This document shows, one piece after another, positions 53,792 to 63,396 of a stretch of 64,000 bases of DNA. This stretch comes from Streptomyces tardus (GTDB taxonomy: Bacteria; Actinomycetota; Actinomycetes; Streptomycetales; Streptomycetaceae). Position numbers and translations under genes: made by a program. The stretch is from NCBI RefSeq assembly GCF_018101125.2, contig NZ_JAELVF020000001.1, forward strand, positions 3,140,703 to 3,204,702, written 5' to 3'. The notes below the pieces were generated by a model. That model had not been told where the DNA came from. It ran no database searches and saw nothing but the letters and a program-made list of their open reading frames with translations. Positions within the stretch are counted from its first letter, which is position 1. Each line of letters begins with the position of its first letter.

Positions 53792-54166
53792 GTGAGCCCT
53801 GTACGTCGCTGTTCGCGCACCGCGTGCGGCCGTCCTGCCGTGGCGACGCTGACGTACGTCTACGCGGACTCGACGGCCGTGCTGGGTCCGCTCGCCACCT
53901 ACGCCGAGCCCCACTGCTACGACCTGTGCTCCGAGCACTCGGAGCGGTTGACCGCTCCGCGCGGTTGGGAGGTCGTACGTCTGCCGGTCGACGCGGGCAC
54001 CGCCCGCCCCGGCGGCGACGATCTGGAAGCGCTGGCGGATGCCGTGCGGGAAGCGGCGCGCACGCCGCGCCCCCGCCCGACGAGCGAGCCGAGAGGTCGC
54101 AGCGCCGCTCCGGTAGAGGTGGGCAGGCGCGGGCATCTGCGCGTGCTGCGCTCCCCGGACCCCTGA
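53792..54166 (+). CDS. DUF3499 family protein
   Basis: 124 residues. The conserved first 70 residues carry Cys at R-R-C-S-R-T-A-C-G-R-P-A and H-C-Y-D-L-C-S-E-H, a likely zinc knuckle, plus A-T-L-T-Y-V-Y-A-D-S-T-A; the tail is disordered and basic. DUF3499 is an actinobacterial family always near phosphomannomutase and the Zincin_1-like gene; function unknown, zinc binding inferred from the Cys/His spacing. Confidence 0.88.
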   Translation: MSPVRRCSRTACGRPAVATLTYVYADSTAVLGPLATYAEPHCYDLCSEHSERLTAPRGWEVVRLPVDAGTARPGGDDLEALADAVREAARTPRPRPTSEPRGRSAAPVEVGRRGHLRVLRSPDP

Positions 54167-54495
54167 GCCGCTCACCGGACCCCGAGTCCCGTGCGATCGC
54201 TGGCGCCTTCCGACGGCTGACGCCTTCCGACTGCTGAGCCGCCCACCGGTTGACGCGTTCCGACGTCGCGCTGACGCCTGCCGGGCCGCTCCGGAGCCCT
54301 CCCCGCCGCGTCGGTGCCTGCCGTGCGTCGGCGGCCGTACCGCCGTGTGCCGGCAGTCCGAGTGGATCTGCGCCGAAGTCCGGGCCGGGCGGGGCGGGTT
54401 GGCCGGTCGGTCCGGGCCGCGAGTCCGAGCCGTGAGGTCCGCTCGTCATGGGCGGAAGGTACTTTGGCCCCTCCAGAACTCAGGAGGGGTGGACT

Positions 54496-55854
54496 GTGCC
54501 CGACTTGTCGCAGATCGTGAAGGCGTACGACATCCGCGGAGTGGTTCCCGACCAGTGGGACGAGGCCTTGGCGCGGCTCTTCGGAGCCGCTTTCGTCGAG
54601 GTGACCGGGGCGGACGCGATCGTCGTCGGCCACGATATGCGTCCCTCGTCGCCGGGTCTTTCGCGCGCGTTCGCGCGCGGTGCCGCCGAGCGTGGCGCCG
54701 ACGTGACCGAAATCGGCCTCTGCTCCACCGACCAGCTGTACTTCGCCAGCGGTCAACTCGACCTGCCCGGCGCGATGTTCACCGCGAGCCACAACCCGGC
54801 CCGGTACAACGGCATCAAACTCTGCCGCGCCGGAGCCGCGCCGGTCGGCCAGGACACCGGGCTCGGCGAGATCCGTGAACTCGTGGAGAGCTGGGCCGAG
54901 TCGGGTCCGCCCGCGACCGACGCGCCGGCCGGCTCGCTGACCGCACGTGACGTCCTCGACGACTACGCCGCCTATCTGCGCGGGCTGGTCGACATCGGGG
55001 GCATCCGGCCGCTGCGCGTCGTGGTCGACGCCGGCAACGGCATGGGCGGCCACACCGTGCCGACGGTCTTCGACGGGCTGCCGCTGACGCTGGACGCGAT
55101 GTACTTCGAGCTGGACGGCACCTTCCCCAACCACGAGGCCAACCCGCTCGACCCCGCCAACATCGTCGACCTGCAGCAGCGGGTCCGTGAGACCGGCGCC
55201 GACCTCGGCCTCGCCTTCGACGGAGACGCCGACCGCTGCTTCGTGGTCGACGAGCGGGGTGAACCGGTCTCTCCCTCCGCGATCACCGCGCTCGTCGCCT
55301 CCCGCGAACTCGCCAAGCACCGGGGCGGCACGATCATCCACAACTGCATCACCTCGCACTCCGTGCCCGAGGTGGTCGCCGAAGCGGGCGGCACCGCCGT
55401 GCGCACCAGAGTCGGCCATTCCTTCATCAAGGCCGAGATGGCCAGGACGGGCGCCATCTTCGGCGGCGAGCACTCCGCCCACTACTACTTCCGCGACTTC
55501 TGGAACGCCGACACCGGCATGCTCGCCGCGCTCCACGTGCTCGCCGCGCTCGGCGGGCAGCAGGGCCCGCTCTCCGGGCTGGTTGCCGAGTACGACCGCT
55601 ACGCCAGCTCCGGCGAGATCAACAGCACGGTCGAGGACCAGGCCGGTCGTCTGTCCGCCGTCGAGGAGACCTACGCCGACCGTGAGGGTGTGAGCCTGGA
55701 CCGGCTCGACGGACTCACCGTCACCGGCCCGGACTGGTGGTTCAACATCCGTGCCTCCAACACCGAGCCCCTGCTGAGGCTCAACGTCGAGGCGAAGGAC
55801 GAGGAAGGAGTCCGGCGGGTGCGGGAGGAAGTGCTGGCGCTCGTACGCGCCTGA
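54496..55854 (+). CDS. manB: Phosphomannomutase/phosphoglucomutase
   Basis: 452 residues. Interconverts mannose-6-phosphate and mannose-1-phosphate (and glucose analogues). The active-site phosphoserine is in F-T-A-S-H-N-P-A-R-Y-N-G, the Mg loop is D-G-D-A-D-R, the sugar-ring loop G-G-E-H-S-A-H, and the phosphate-binding loop R-A-S-N-T-E-P near the C-terminus. GTG start at 54496 with GGAGG 9 nt upstream, and a possible -10 tacttt at about 54459. Feeds manC. Confidence 0.94.
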   Translation: MPDLSQIVKAYDIRGVVPDQWDEALARLFGAAFVEVTGADAIVVGHDMRPSSPGLSRAFARGAAERGADVTEIGLCSTDQLYFASGQLDLPGAMFTASHNPARYNGIKLCRAGAAPVGQDTGLGEIRELVESWAESGPPATDAPAGSLTARDVLDDYAAYLRGLVDIGGIRPLRVVVDAGNGMGGHTVPTVFDGLPLTLDAMYFELDGTFPNHEANPLDPANIVDLQQRVRETGADLGLAFDGDADRCFVVDERGEPVSPSAITALVASRELAKHRGGTIIHNCITSHSVPEVVAEAGGTAVRTRVGHSFIKAEMARTGAIFGGEHSAHYYFRDFWNADTGMLAALHVLAALGGQQGPLSGLVAEYDRYASSGEINSTVEDQAGRLSAVEETYADREGVSLDRLDGLTVTGPDWWFNIRASNTEPLLRLNVEAKDEEGVRRVREEVLALVRA

Positions 55855-55864
55855 GGCACCCCCT

Positions 55865-55893
55865 CGGGCCGCCGGCGACTCGCGGGCGGCCCG
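55865..55893 (+). terminator. Hairpin after manB
   Basis: cgggccgcc / ggcggcccg with an 11-nt loop, 11 bp past the manB stop. Confidence 0.6.
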
Positions 55894-56070
55894 GGGCGCG
55901 CGTGTCTCGGTCCCGGGCGTACGCCCCGGGGCAGCCCGACAGCCCGACAGCCCGGCCGAGTCGCGGCACGCGCTGCTCGCCACCCGCCCGCGATCACGCC
56001 GGGGGAGGCCGCGGGCCGGTCGCCGGCGGTACTCTGGGGCCAGCCGTCAAGCCCACCCGAAGGGACGCTC

Positions 56071-56283
56071 ATGCCGCTCGAAGCCGGTCTCCTGGAGATC
56101 CTCGCCTGTCCGGCATGTCATGCCGCCCTCCGCGAGGAGCCCGCCGCCGAAGCATCCGCAGGCGAGAAGGACGAGCCCGGGAGCGAGCTGCGCTGCACCG
56201 CCGAGGCGGGCTGTGGTCTGGTCTACCCGGTGCGCGACGGCATCCCCGTCCTGCTCGTCGACGAGGCCCGCCGCCCCGACTAG
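56071..56283 (+). CDS. Trm112 family zinc-ribbon protein
   Basis: 70 residues. I-L-A-C-P-A-C near the start and L-R-C-T-A-E-A-G-C later form a two-knuckle zinc site, with V-Y-P-V-R-D-G-I-P-V-L-L at the end; this is the bacterial Trm112-like (UPF0434/YcaR) family. Eukaryotic Trm112 activates methyltransferases; the bacterial role is unclear. A tactct about 42 nt upstream and AAGGGA before the ATG suggest its own promoter. First gene of a probable Trm112-SIS operon. Confidence 0.88.
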   Translation: MPLEAGLLEILACPACHAALREEPAAEASAGEKDEPGSELRCTAEAGCGLVYPVRDGIPVLLVDEARRPD

Positions 56284-56442
56284 GGCAGTGGTCCGGGCAC
56301 GGACCGGCGGGCCCGTTCTCCGGGTGCGCGGTTCCCGGCACCCGCGCGGTCCCCGGCCGCCGGCGCCCTGCGAGGCGCCGGGCCGGCACCGTTCCCCGAT
56401 CCGGCACGATCCAGCGACAGCCCCAGCCGTGAGGAGCAGCCG

Positions 56443-57591
56443 ATGTTGGACGACTCGGTCCTGGACGATCCCGACGCCCTCACCGCGCTGGACCGCGGAG
56501 GTCTCCTGCGGGGTGCGGCCGAGTCCGGTGCACTGAGCCGCAGCGCGGCCGGGCTCGCCGCCGAGGCCGGCCTGGGCGAGCTGCGGCCGGACGGGCGTCC
56601 GCGTGCGCTGCTGGTCGCGGGGCCCGGCCCGAGCGTCGGCTGCGCGGCCGACCTGCTCGGCGCGTTCACCAACGGTTCCGTCCCGGTCACCCCGCTGCGT
56701 CCCTCCGGCACGGGGGCCTCGGCCGTCGAGCTGCGCTGGACGCTGCCGGGCTGGGCCGGCCCGGTCGACCTGCTCCTGGTTCTCACCCACGACGGCGCCG
56801 AGCCGGGACTGGTGGCGCTGGCCGAGCAGGCGTACCGCCGGGGCTGCACCGTACTCGCGGTGGCTCCGCCCGCGAGCGCCGTCAGCGCGACGATCAGCCC
56901 GCCGCGTGGCCTGGCCGTACCCCTCGCGACCGCACCCGGGACCGCGAGGTTGCAGCACGAGGTGCCGGACGCGGAGCAGTCGACGATGGTGCCGGGCGGC
57001 CTGTGGGCCCTGCTCACCCCGCTCCTGATGCTGACCGACCGGCTCGGCCTCGGCCACACCCCGCCCGACGCAGTCCAGGCGCTCGCCACCCGGCTCGACG
57101 AGGTGGCCGGCCGCTGCGGTCCGGCGATCCCCACCCACGAGAATGCCGCCAAGTCCCTGGCGCAGGAGCTCGCCGACGCGCTCCCGCTGATCTGGAGCGA
57201 GACCCCGGTCGCCGACGCGGTGGGAAGGCATTTCGCCACGATGCTCGGCGCTGCTGCCGGCCGTCCCGCCGCCAGCGCGCCGCTGCCCGAGGCGCTGGTG
57301 ACCCACCGGGCGCTGCTGAGCGGCGAGTTCGCGGGTGGCGGCGAGGACGACATCTTCCGCGACCGGGTGGAGGAGCCCGAAGCGCTGCGCGCCCTGGCGG
57401 TCCTGCTGCACGAGCGGACTCCGGCAGCGGGCTCCGCCGCGCCGGCCGCGCGCGAGCTGGCGTACGCGCACTCCGCGGGTGTCACGGAGATCGAGGCGGA
57501 GCCGGGGAGCAGCCCGCTGGAAGCCGCCGCGGAGCTCATCGCCACGGTCGATTTCGCCGCGGTTTACCTCGGGCTCACTCCGAATCCCTGA
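56443..57591 (+). CDS. SIS-domain phosphoglucose/phosphomannose isomerase-like protein
   Basis: 382 residues. SIS sugar-phosphate isomerase architecture with the bacterial PGI_C-like C-terminal part (W-S-E-T-P-V-A-D-A-V-G-R near 250; D-D-I-F-R-D-R-V-E near 305). Many residues of the first SIS domain are Ala/Gly-rich and the sugar-phosphate Ser/Thr cluster is weak, so activity cannot be assumed; homologues in this locus are annotated mannose-6-phosphate isomerase-like. Lies between the Trm112-like gene and manA, supporting a role in mannose supply. Confidence 0.8.
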   Translation: MLDDSVLDDPDALTALDRGGLLRGAAESGALSRSAAGLAAEAGLGELRPDGRPRALLVAGPGPSVGCAADLLGAFTNGSVPVTPLRPSGTGASAVELRWTLPGWAGPVDLLLVLTHDGAEPGLVALAEQAYRRGCTVLAVAPPASAVSATISPPRGLAVPLATAPGTARLQHEVPDAEQSTMVPGGLWALLTPLLMLTDRLGLGHTPPDAVQALATRLDEVAGRCGPAIPTHENAAKSLAQELADALPLIWSETPVADAVGRHFATMLGAAAGRPAASAPLPEALVTHRALLSGEFAGGGEDDIFRDRVEEPEALRALAVLLHERTPAAGSAAPAARELAYAHSAGVTEIEAEPGSSPLEAAAELIATVDFAAVYLGLTPNP

Positions 57592-57690
57592 TTTCGCCGC
57601 ACACTTCGCGCACAGTGCTCGGGGGAGCGCCCGCAGCCGCCGTGCCGCCCCTGCCCGCCGCGCCGCCCCGACCCGCTCCACCTCCCGCGA

Positions 57691-57740
57691 CCCGACCGGG
57701 CCCGCCGCGGCCCGACCGGGCCCGCCGCGGCCCGCCGCGG
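57691..57740. repeat. 20-bp tandem repeat in the SIS-manA gap
   Basis: Two exact 20-bp units (57691-57710, 57711-57730) plus half a third (57731-57740), all G and C but two A; in 231 bp of non-coding DNA. Confidence 0.7.
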
Positions 57741-57822
57741 GCCGGAGACCCGGGGCGGACGAGAAGCACACCGGGAGCAGGGCCGGCGCACAACCCGTAC
57801 AGCACCACCCCGGAGGAACGCA

Positions 57823-59022
57823 GTGGACCGCCTCAGCAACACAGTCCGGCCGTACGCCTGGGGGTCGACCACGGCCCTGCCCGCGCTCCTCGGACAGCCG
57901 TCCACCGGCGAACCGCAGGCCGAGCTCTGGATGGGCGCGCACCCCGGGGCGCCCTCGCTCGTCGACCGGAACGGCACACCGACCCCGTTGGGCGAGATCA
58001 TCGCCGCAGACCCGGTCACCGAGCTCGGCGCCGCGACCGTCGACGCCTTCGGCCCGCGGCTGCCGTTCCTCTTCAAGGTGCTGGCGGCCGGCTCGCCGCT
58101 GTCCCTCCAGGTCCACCCCGACCGGGACCGGGCCCGCCGGGGCCACGCCGACGAGGAGCAGCGGGGCGTGCCCGCCTCGGCACCCGAGCGCAACTACAAG
58201 GACGACAACCACAAGCCCGAACTCATCTGCGCGCTCGGCGAGTTCGAGGGGCTGTGCGGTTTCCGGCCGGCGGACGAATCGGCCGAGATCATCGCCGCAC
58301 TGGAGATCGACGCACTCAAGCCGTACGTCGACCTGCTGCACGCCCGTCCCGAGTCCGACGCCCTGCGCGAGATGCTCACCGCGGTGCTCTCCACCGACCG
58401 CGCCGAGTTCGCCGAGACCGTACGCAGGGCCGCGGCCTCGGCAGAGCGCCTGGGCGCGGCCGGCGGCCCGCACGCCGCCGCCTATGCCGCCTGCGCCGCC
58501 GCGGCCCACCACTACCCGGGCGACCCCGGCTTCCTGGCCGCGCTGCTGCTCAACCACGTACGGCTCCAGCCCGGCGAGGCGCTCTTCCTCGGCGCGGGTG
58601 TGCCGCACGCGTATCTGAACGGCCTCGGGGTCGAGCTGATGGCCAACTCCGACAACGTGCTGCGCTGCGGCTTCACCCCCAAGCACGTGGACGTGCCCGA
58701 GCTGCTGCGCGTCGTGCGCTTCGAGCCCCGGGACCCGGGCGTGCTGCGCCCCGAGGCGAGCAGCGACGGCGCGGAGGTCTACGGCACCCCGGCGCGCGAG
58801 TTCCGGCTCTCGCGGTACGTGCGAGCGCCGGGCGCCGCCGACAGCGAGCCGGCGGCGGGCAGCCCGCAGATCCTGTTCTGCACCGACGGCGAGGTGGAGC
58901 TCGTCCGCGCCGACGGTGCCGCCCTCACCCTCGGTCGCGGGCAGTCCGCGTACCTCGGCGCGACCGAGGAGGTACGGCTGCGCGGTACGGGCACCGTGTT
59001 CCGCGCCGCCGTCGCGCTCTGA
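57823..59022 (+). CDS. manA: Mannose-6-phosphate isomerase, class I
   Basis: 399 residues, cupin metalloenzyme linking fructose-6-phosphate to mannose-6-phosphate. Zinc-site motifs are visible: L-Q-V-H-P-D, N-H-K-P-E-L and the later P-H-A-Y-L-N-G. GTG start with GGAGG 7 nt upstream. It is the entry point of the GDP-mannose route completed by manB and manC. Confidence 0.94.
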   Translation: MDRLSNTVRPYAWGSTTALPALLGQPSTGEPQAELWMGAHPGAPSLVDRNGTPTPLGEIIAADPVTELGAATVDAFGPRLPFLFKVLAAGSPLSLQVHPDRDRARRGHADEEQRGVPASAPERNYKDDNHKPELICALGEFEGLCGFRPADESAEIIAALEIDALKPYVDLLHARPESDALREMLTAVLSTDRAEFAETVRRAAASAERLGAAGGPHAAAYAACAAAAHHYPGDPGFLAALLLNHVRLQPGEALFLGAGVPHAYLNGLGVELMANSDNVLRCGFTPKHVDVPELLRVVRFEPRDPGVLRPEASSDGAEVYGTPAREFRLSRYVRAPGAADSEPAAGSPQILFCTDGEVELVRADGAALTLGRGQSAYLGATEEVRLRGTGTVFRAAVAL

Positions 59023-59291
59023 ACGCCGCGTGGTGACCGCCGGCGCGTGGTGATCATCGTCCGCGTGGTGACCGCCGGGGTGCTCGGACCGACCGCCCGG
59101 CGAGCGCTCCCGCCGCGCGCTGCGGACCCGCCGCCGCCCCGGGCAGCGGCGGGCCCGTGGGCCCGGTCGGCCCGCGCGCGTACGGACGTGCCGCTGCGGT
59201 CCGGACGGGACAGGGCCCGGCTGCGCACGCAATTCTCGCTCCGGGCCGGTGGACGCGGAGCACCCCTGCCGCACGCCGGCGTCCCGCAGGA

Positions 59292-61427
59292 TCAGCCGAT
59301 CTCCCGCAGCACCGCGAGGACCGCCGACGTGTCGGGCGCGGACTGCAGACGTTCGCGGAAGCCGCCGTCCATGAGCTTCCTGGACAACTGGGCGAGGATG
59401 CGCAGATGTTCGTCGCCCGCAGCGGCCTCCGGAACGGCGATCATGAAGATCAGCCGTGCCCTGGTGCCGTCGACCGAGTTCCAGCCGATGCCGTCGGGAG
59501 ACCGGCTGAAGCCGACGACCGGAGCGGTGACTGCGTCCGTCTTGGCGTGCGGCACGGCGATCTCCTCGCCCAGACCCGTGCTGCCCTGCTCCTCGCGGGC
59601 GAGCGCCACCCGTACCAGCTCCGCCTGATCGCGCACCCGGCCGGTACGGGCCAGCAGCGCGGCCAACTCGCTGATCGCGGCGTCCCGTTCGGTCGCCTCC
59701 AGCCGGAGTCCTACGGTCTCGGCGGTGAGGTGGCCGGAGAGCACCTGGTCCTTGCTGCCGGGCTCCGGGCCGTCGCTGCCGCCGCTCTCGGATCGGTCGG
59801 GACGTTCCGCCGGGGGACCGGCCGCCGTGTAGCCGCCGCCCGGCCGGCTCTCTCCGCCGCCGGTGGCCGCGGTCGTCGCCGTGGCCGCGGTCGACACCGA
59901 GGTTGTGCCGGACGCCGCGCCGACGCCGGCCGTTGCCGGGGAAGGTGCGGCCTCGGGCGCAGCCGCCGGGCCGCTCCGGCCCGTCAGTTCGACCAGCGCC
60001 ACGGTCGTCAGCGCGGTGACCATCGTTCCGGCGATCACGGCGACGAAGAACATCGGCACCCCGCCGACGGCCTGGAGCACGGCGACGATCGGTCCGCCGT
60101 GCGGCACCGCGTCGGTGACCCCCGCCAGTCCCGCGATCCCTCCGGCGACCGCGCCGCCGAGCATGTTCGCCGGGATGACCTGGGCGGGCCTGGCGGCGGC
60201 GAACGGGATGGCGCCCTCGGAGATGCCGAAGAAGCCCATGAAGAGCGCGGCCATCCCCGTCTCGCGCTCCTGGTCGTTGTACAGCCGGCGGCGCACCAGC
60301 GTCGCCAGCCCCTGGCCGAGCGGCATGACCGGGATGGCGGCGGCGCACATGCCCATCACCGCGAGGTTGCCCGACTCGATCAGCCCGGCGCCGAAGAGGA
60401 ACGCGGTCTTGTTGACCGGCCCGCCCATGTCGAAGGCGATCATCAGACCGATGAGGGCGCCGAGCCAGATCGCGTTGGTGCCCGTCATACCGCCGAGCCA
60501 CTCGGTGAGCGTCTCGAAGACCCAGGCGATGGGCCGGCCGATCACCGAGATCACGAAAAGCCCGAGCGCCACCGTGGAGAAGATCGGGATCACGATGATC
60601 GGCATGATCGGCTGGGCGAACTTCGGGACCCGCACCTTCTTGATCAGCCGCACCAGATGCCCGGCGAGGAAACCGGTCACGATCGCGCCGATGAACCCCG
60701 CTCCGGCCTCGGAGTCGTAGAGAGACCCCTCGTTGACGATCCAGCCCGCGATCATGCCCGGCGCCAGCGCCGGCCGGTCTCCGATCGCGTACGCGATGTA
60801 GCCGGAGAGGATCGGGACCATCAGTTGGAATCCGATGACGCCGATGTCGTTGACGTGCTGCCAGTAGGAGCCGTCCGGGATGACCAGCCCGCCCTCGGCA
60901 CTCGTCTGACCGCCGATGGCCAGCGACAGCGCGATCAGCAGTCCGCCGACGACCACGAACGGGATCATGTACGAGACGCCGTTCATCAGCGCCTTGTACG
61001 TCAGGCTCCGCCCGCCCCCCTCGGCGCCGCGGGTGCCCCCGCTCCCGGGGCCGGATCCGCTTCCGCCGCCGCGGTGGACGGGAGCGGTGCGCACCCGTTC
61101 GATCAACTCCTCCGGGTGGCTGATGCCTTCGGAGACGCCGACGGCCAGTACGCGCTTGCCGGCGAAACGGTCGAGGTCGACTTCCTTGTCCGCCGCGATG
61201 ATGACGTAGTCCGCGTTGCTGACATCGTTGTCAGACAGTGCGTTCTCGGCCCCGATCGAGCCCTGCGTCTCCACCTTGACGGAGATGCCCGCAGCCTCCG
61301 CCGCCTGCGTCAGCTTCTCCGCGGCCATATAGGTGTGTGCGATGCCGGTGGGACACGCGGTGACGGCGAGCAGGCGCGGACCGGCGCCGTCCGCCTCCGC
61401 GTCACGAGGTTCCGGAGTGGGGGACAC
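59292..61427 (-). CDS. fruA: Fructose-type PTS permease EIIBCA
   Basis: 711 residues in the order IIB-IIC-IIA. IIB (about 17-115) has phospho-Cys25 in T-A-C-P-T-G-I-A-H-T-Y-M-A-A-E; IIC (about 145-480) has about ten membrane helices; a Ala/Thr/Gly-rich linker follows; IIA (about 560-710) has the phospho-His in A-V-P-H-A-K-T. It imports and phosphorylates fructose (to fructose-1-phosphate) at the expense of PEP through HPr. No fruK or fruR gene is adjacent, unlike the usual Streptomyces fru operon, so this may be an extra or relocated permease; mannose or a related sugar is possible given the neighbours. Confidence 0.92.
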   Translation of the reverse strand: MSPTPEPRDAEADGAGPRLLAVTACPTGIAHTYMAAEKLTQAAEAAGISVKVETQGSIGAENALSDNDVSNADYVIIAADKEVDLDRFAGKRVLAVGVSEGISHPEELIERVRTAPVHRGGGSGSGPGSGGTRGAEGGGRSLTYKALMNGVSYMIPFVVVGGLLIALSLAIGGQTSAEGGLVIPDGSYWQHVNDIGVIGFQLMVPILSGYIAYAIGDRPALAPGMIAGWIVNEGSLYDSEAGAGFIGAIVTGFLAGHLVRLIKKVRVPKFAQPIMPIIVIPIFSTVALGLFVISVIGRPIAWVFETLTEWLGGMTGTNAIWLGALIGLMIAFDMGGPVNKTAFLFGAGLIESGNLAVMGMCAAAIPVMPLGQGLATLVRRRLYNDQERETGMAALFMGFFGISEGAIPFAAARPAQVIPANMLGGAVAGGIAGLAGVTDAVPHGGPIVAVLQAVGGVPMFFVAVIAGTMVTALTTVALVELTGRSGPAAAPEAAPSPATAGVGAASGTTSVSTAATATTAATGGGESRPGGGYTAAGPPAERPDRSESGGSDGPEPGSKDQVLSGHLTAETVGLRLEATERDAAISELAALLARTGRVRDQAELVRVALAREEQGSTGLGEEIAVPHAKTDAVTAPVVGFSRSPDGIGWNSVDGTRARLIFMIAVPEAAAGDEHLRILAQLSRKLMDGGFRERLQSAPDTSAVLAVLREIG

Positions 61428-61599
61428 GAGGTGCTCCTAGCTCGTCGGCTGCGGGTGTTCGTCAGGATCGTACGGCCCCTCCCACCTCACCGGGCAACAC
61501 CTCGGGCTGGCCGAAAGCGAACGATCAGGTGCGTCGCGCGGCGCCCGATTCGCCGTCCTTTGCCCGTGCCCCGGGACTCGACGCATTGACCCGACCGTG

Positions 61600-61825
61600 T
61601 AGATTCGGGGGTCACAGACGTCGCTGCTGATGGCGGTCGGGCGCGCACCCAGTGGGCGGCCGAGGGAGAGAGGGCCTCCGACGGACTGCGTTGCGGCCAG
61701 GGACCAGTGTGTCCAGAGGTCGGGCGGGGCGGAGTTGAAGAATCCCGGTCCCGGCCCTCATCATCTGCCCGCTGCCGCAGACCAGCCAGCCTTCACTCAC
61801 CCTCGACACCGAGGAGCAGCTCGTA
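61600..61825 (+). promoter_or_regulatory. Promoter region and long leader of ahcY
   Basis: A possible -10 tagatt at 61600-61605 starts a leader of about 215 nt before ATG 61826. TTGACC lies only 8 bp upstream of it, too close to be its -35. I saw no SAH-riboswitch core, but a leader of this length before an SAH-cleaving enzyme deserves an RNA-family search. Confidence 0.45.
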
Positions 61826-63280
61826 ATGACGACCGACAGCGCCCAGGACTTCAAGGTCGCGGACCTCTCGCTCGCCGCCTTCGGCCGCAAGGAGATCTCG
61901 CTCGCCGAGCACGAGATGCCCGGCCTGATGGCGATCCGCGCGGAGTACACCGCCGCGCAGCCGCTCGCAGGGGCGCGCATCACGGGTTCGTTGCACATGA
62001 CGGTCCAGACGGCCGTGCTCATCGAGACCCTGGTCGCCCTCGGCGCCGAGGTCCGCTGGGCCTCCTGCAACATCTTCTCCACCCAGGACCACGCCGCGGC
62101 CGCCATCGCGGTCGGCCCCGACGGCACTCCGGACAGCCCGCAGGGCGTGCCCGTGTTCGCCTGGAAGGGCGAGACGCTGGAGGAGTACTGGTGGTGCACC
62201 GAGCAGGCGCTGACCTGGGCCGGCACCCCCACCGGCGGCCCGAACATGATCCTGGACGACGGCGGTGACGCCACCCTCCTCGTCCACAAGGGCGTCGAGT
62301 ACGAGAAGGACGGCAAGGCTCCCGCGGTCGAGACCGCGGAGAACGACGAGCACCGCTGCATCCTCGAGCTCCTCAACCGCACCCTGGTCGAGAACCCGCA
62401 GAAGTGGACCCAGCTCGCCTCGGAGATCCGCGGCGTGACCGAGGAGACCACCACCGGCGTCCACCGCCTGTACGAGATGCACCAGGCCGGCGGCCTGCTC
62501 TTCCCGGCGATCAACGTCAACGACGCCGTCACCAAGTCGAAGTTCGACAACAAGTACGGCTGCCGGCACTCCCTGGTGGACGGCATCAACCGCGCCACCG
62601 ATGTGCTCATCGGCGGCAAGACCGCAGTGATCTGCGGTTACGGCGACGTCGGAAAGGGCTCCGCCGAGTCCCTGCGCGCGCAGGGCGCCCGCGTGATCGT
62701 CACCGAGATCGACCCGATCTGCGCCCTCCAGGCCGCGATGGACGGCTACCAGGTCGCCACCCTCGACGACGTGATCGAGACGGCCGACATCTTCATCACC
62801 ACGACCGGCAACAAGGACATCATCATGGCCGCGGACATGGCCAAGATGAAGCACCAGGCCATCGTCGGCAACATCGGCCACTTCGACAACGAGCTCGACA
62901 TGGCCGGCCTCGCGCAGATCGACGGCATCGTCAAGGACGAGGTCAAGCCGCAGGTGCACACCTGGGCCTTCCCGGACGGCAAGAAGATCATCGTCCTCTC
63001 CGAGGGCCGCCTGCTGAACCTGGGCAACGCCACCGGCCACCCCTCGTTCGTGATGTCCAACTCCTTCGCGAACCAGACAATCGCCCAGATCGAGCTCTTC
63101 ACCAAGCAGGAGGAGTACCCGACCGACGTCTACGTGCTTCCGAAGAAGCTGGACGAGAAGGTCGCCCGCCTCCACCTGGACGCCCTCGGCGTCAAGCTCA
63201 CGACGCTCCGCAAGGACCAGGCGGACTACATCGGCGTACCGGTCGAGGGCCCGTACAAGCCCGACCACTACCGCTACTGA
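61826..63280 (+). CDS. ahcY: S-adenosylhomocysteine hydrolase
   Basis: 484 residues, cytosolic tetramer that splits SAH into homocysteine and adenosine, relieving methyltransferase inhibition. Motifs: [25 protein letters not shown] (catalytic Lys/Asp/Cys region), NAD site C-G-Y-G-D-V-G-K-G, and C-terminal K-P-D-H-Y-R-Y. GAGGAG 9 nt before the ATG. Its length includes the actinobacterial insertion seen in mycobacterial SahH. Confidence 0.96.
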   Translation: MTTDSAQDFKVADLSLAAFGRKEISLAEHEMPGLMAIRAEYTAAQPLAGARITGSLHMTVQTAVLIETLVALGAEVRWASCNIFSTQDHAAAAIAVGPDGTPDSPQGVPVFAWKGETLEEYWWCTEQALTWAGTPTGGPNMILDDGGDATLLVHKGVEYEKDGKAPAVETAENDEHRCILELLNRTLVENPQKWTQLASEIRGVTEETTTGVHRLYEMHQAGGLLFPAINVNDAVTKSKFDNKYGCRHSLVDGINRATDVLIGGKTAVICGYGDVGKGSAESLRAQGARVIVTEIDPICALQAAMDGYQVATLDDVIETADIFITTTGNKDIIMAADMAKMKHQAIVGNIGHFDNELDMAGLAQIDGIVKDEVKPQVHTWAFPDGKKIIVLSEGRLLNLGNATGHPSFVMSNSFANQTIAQIELFTKQEEYPTDVYVLPKKLDEKVARLHLDALGVKLTTLRKDQADYIGVPVEGPYKPDHYRY

Positions 63281-63343
63281 TCGGCGTACCGTCCCGGCGC
63301 CGCGCTCCGGCCGGCGCACCGGGAGCGGTACGGAAACGCAGGT

Positions 63344-63378
63344 CTCGCCCCCGTCCCGGCATCCGGGTCGGGGGCGAG
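63344..63378. terminator. Terminator of ahcY
   Basis: ctcgcccccgtcccgg / ccgggtcgggggcgag, one mismatch, loop cat, 63 bp after ahcY and 18 bp before the next gene start. Confidence 0.75.
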
Positions 63379-63396
63379 GCGTATCGAGGAACCACC

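Noticed and set aside
56047..60501. Minus-strand frame of nearly 1500 codons across the Trm112, SIS, manA and PTS genes
   Set aside because: Antisense or out-of-frame shadow of well-recognised genes, Arg/Gly-rich and without domains.
61605..61825. SAH riboswitch before ahcY
   Set aside because: The characteristic gaggagcgctgc-type core and paired gctcgg element were not found in the leader by eye.
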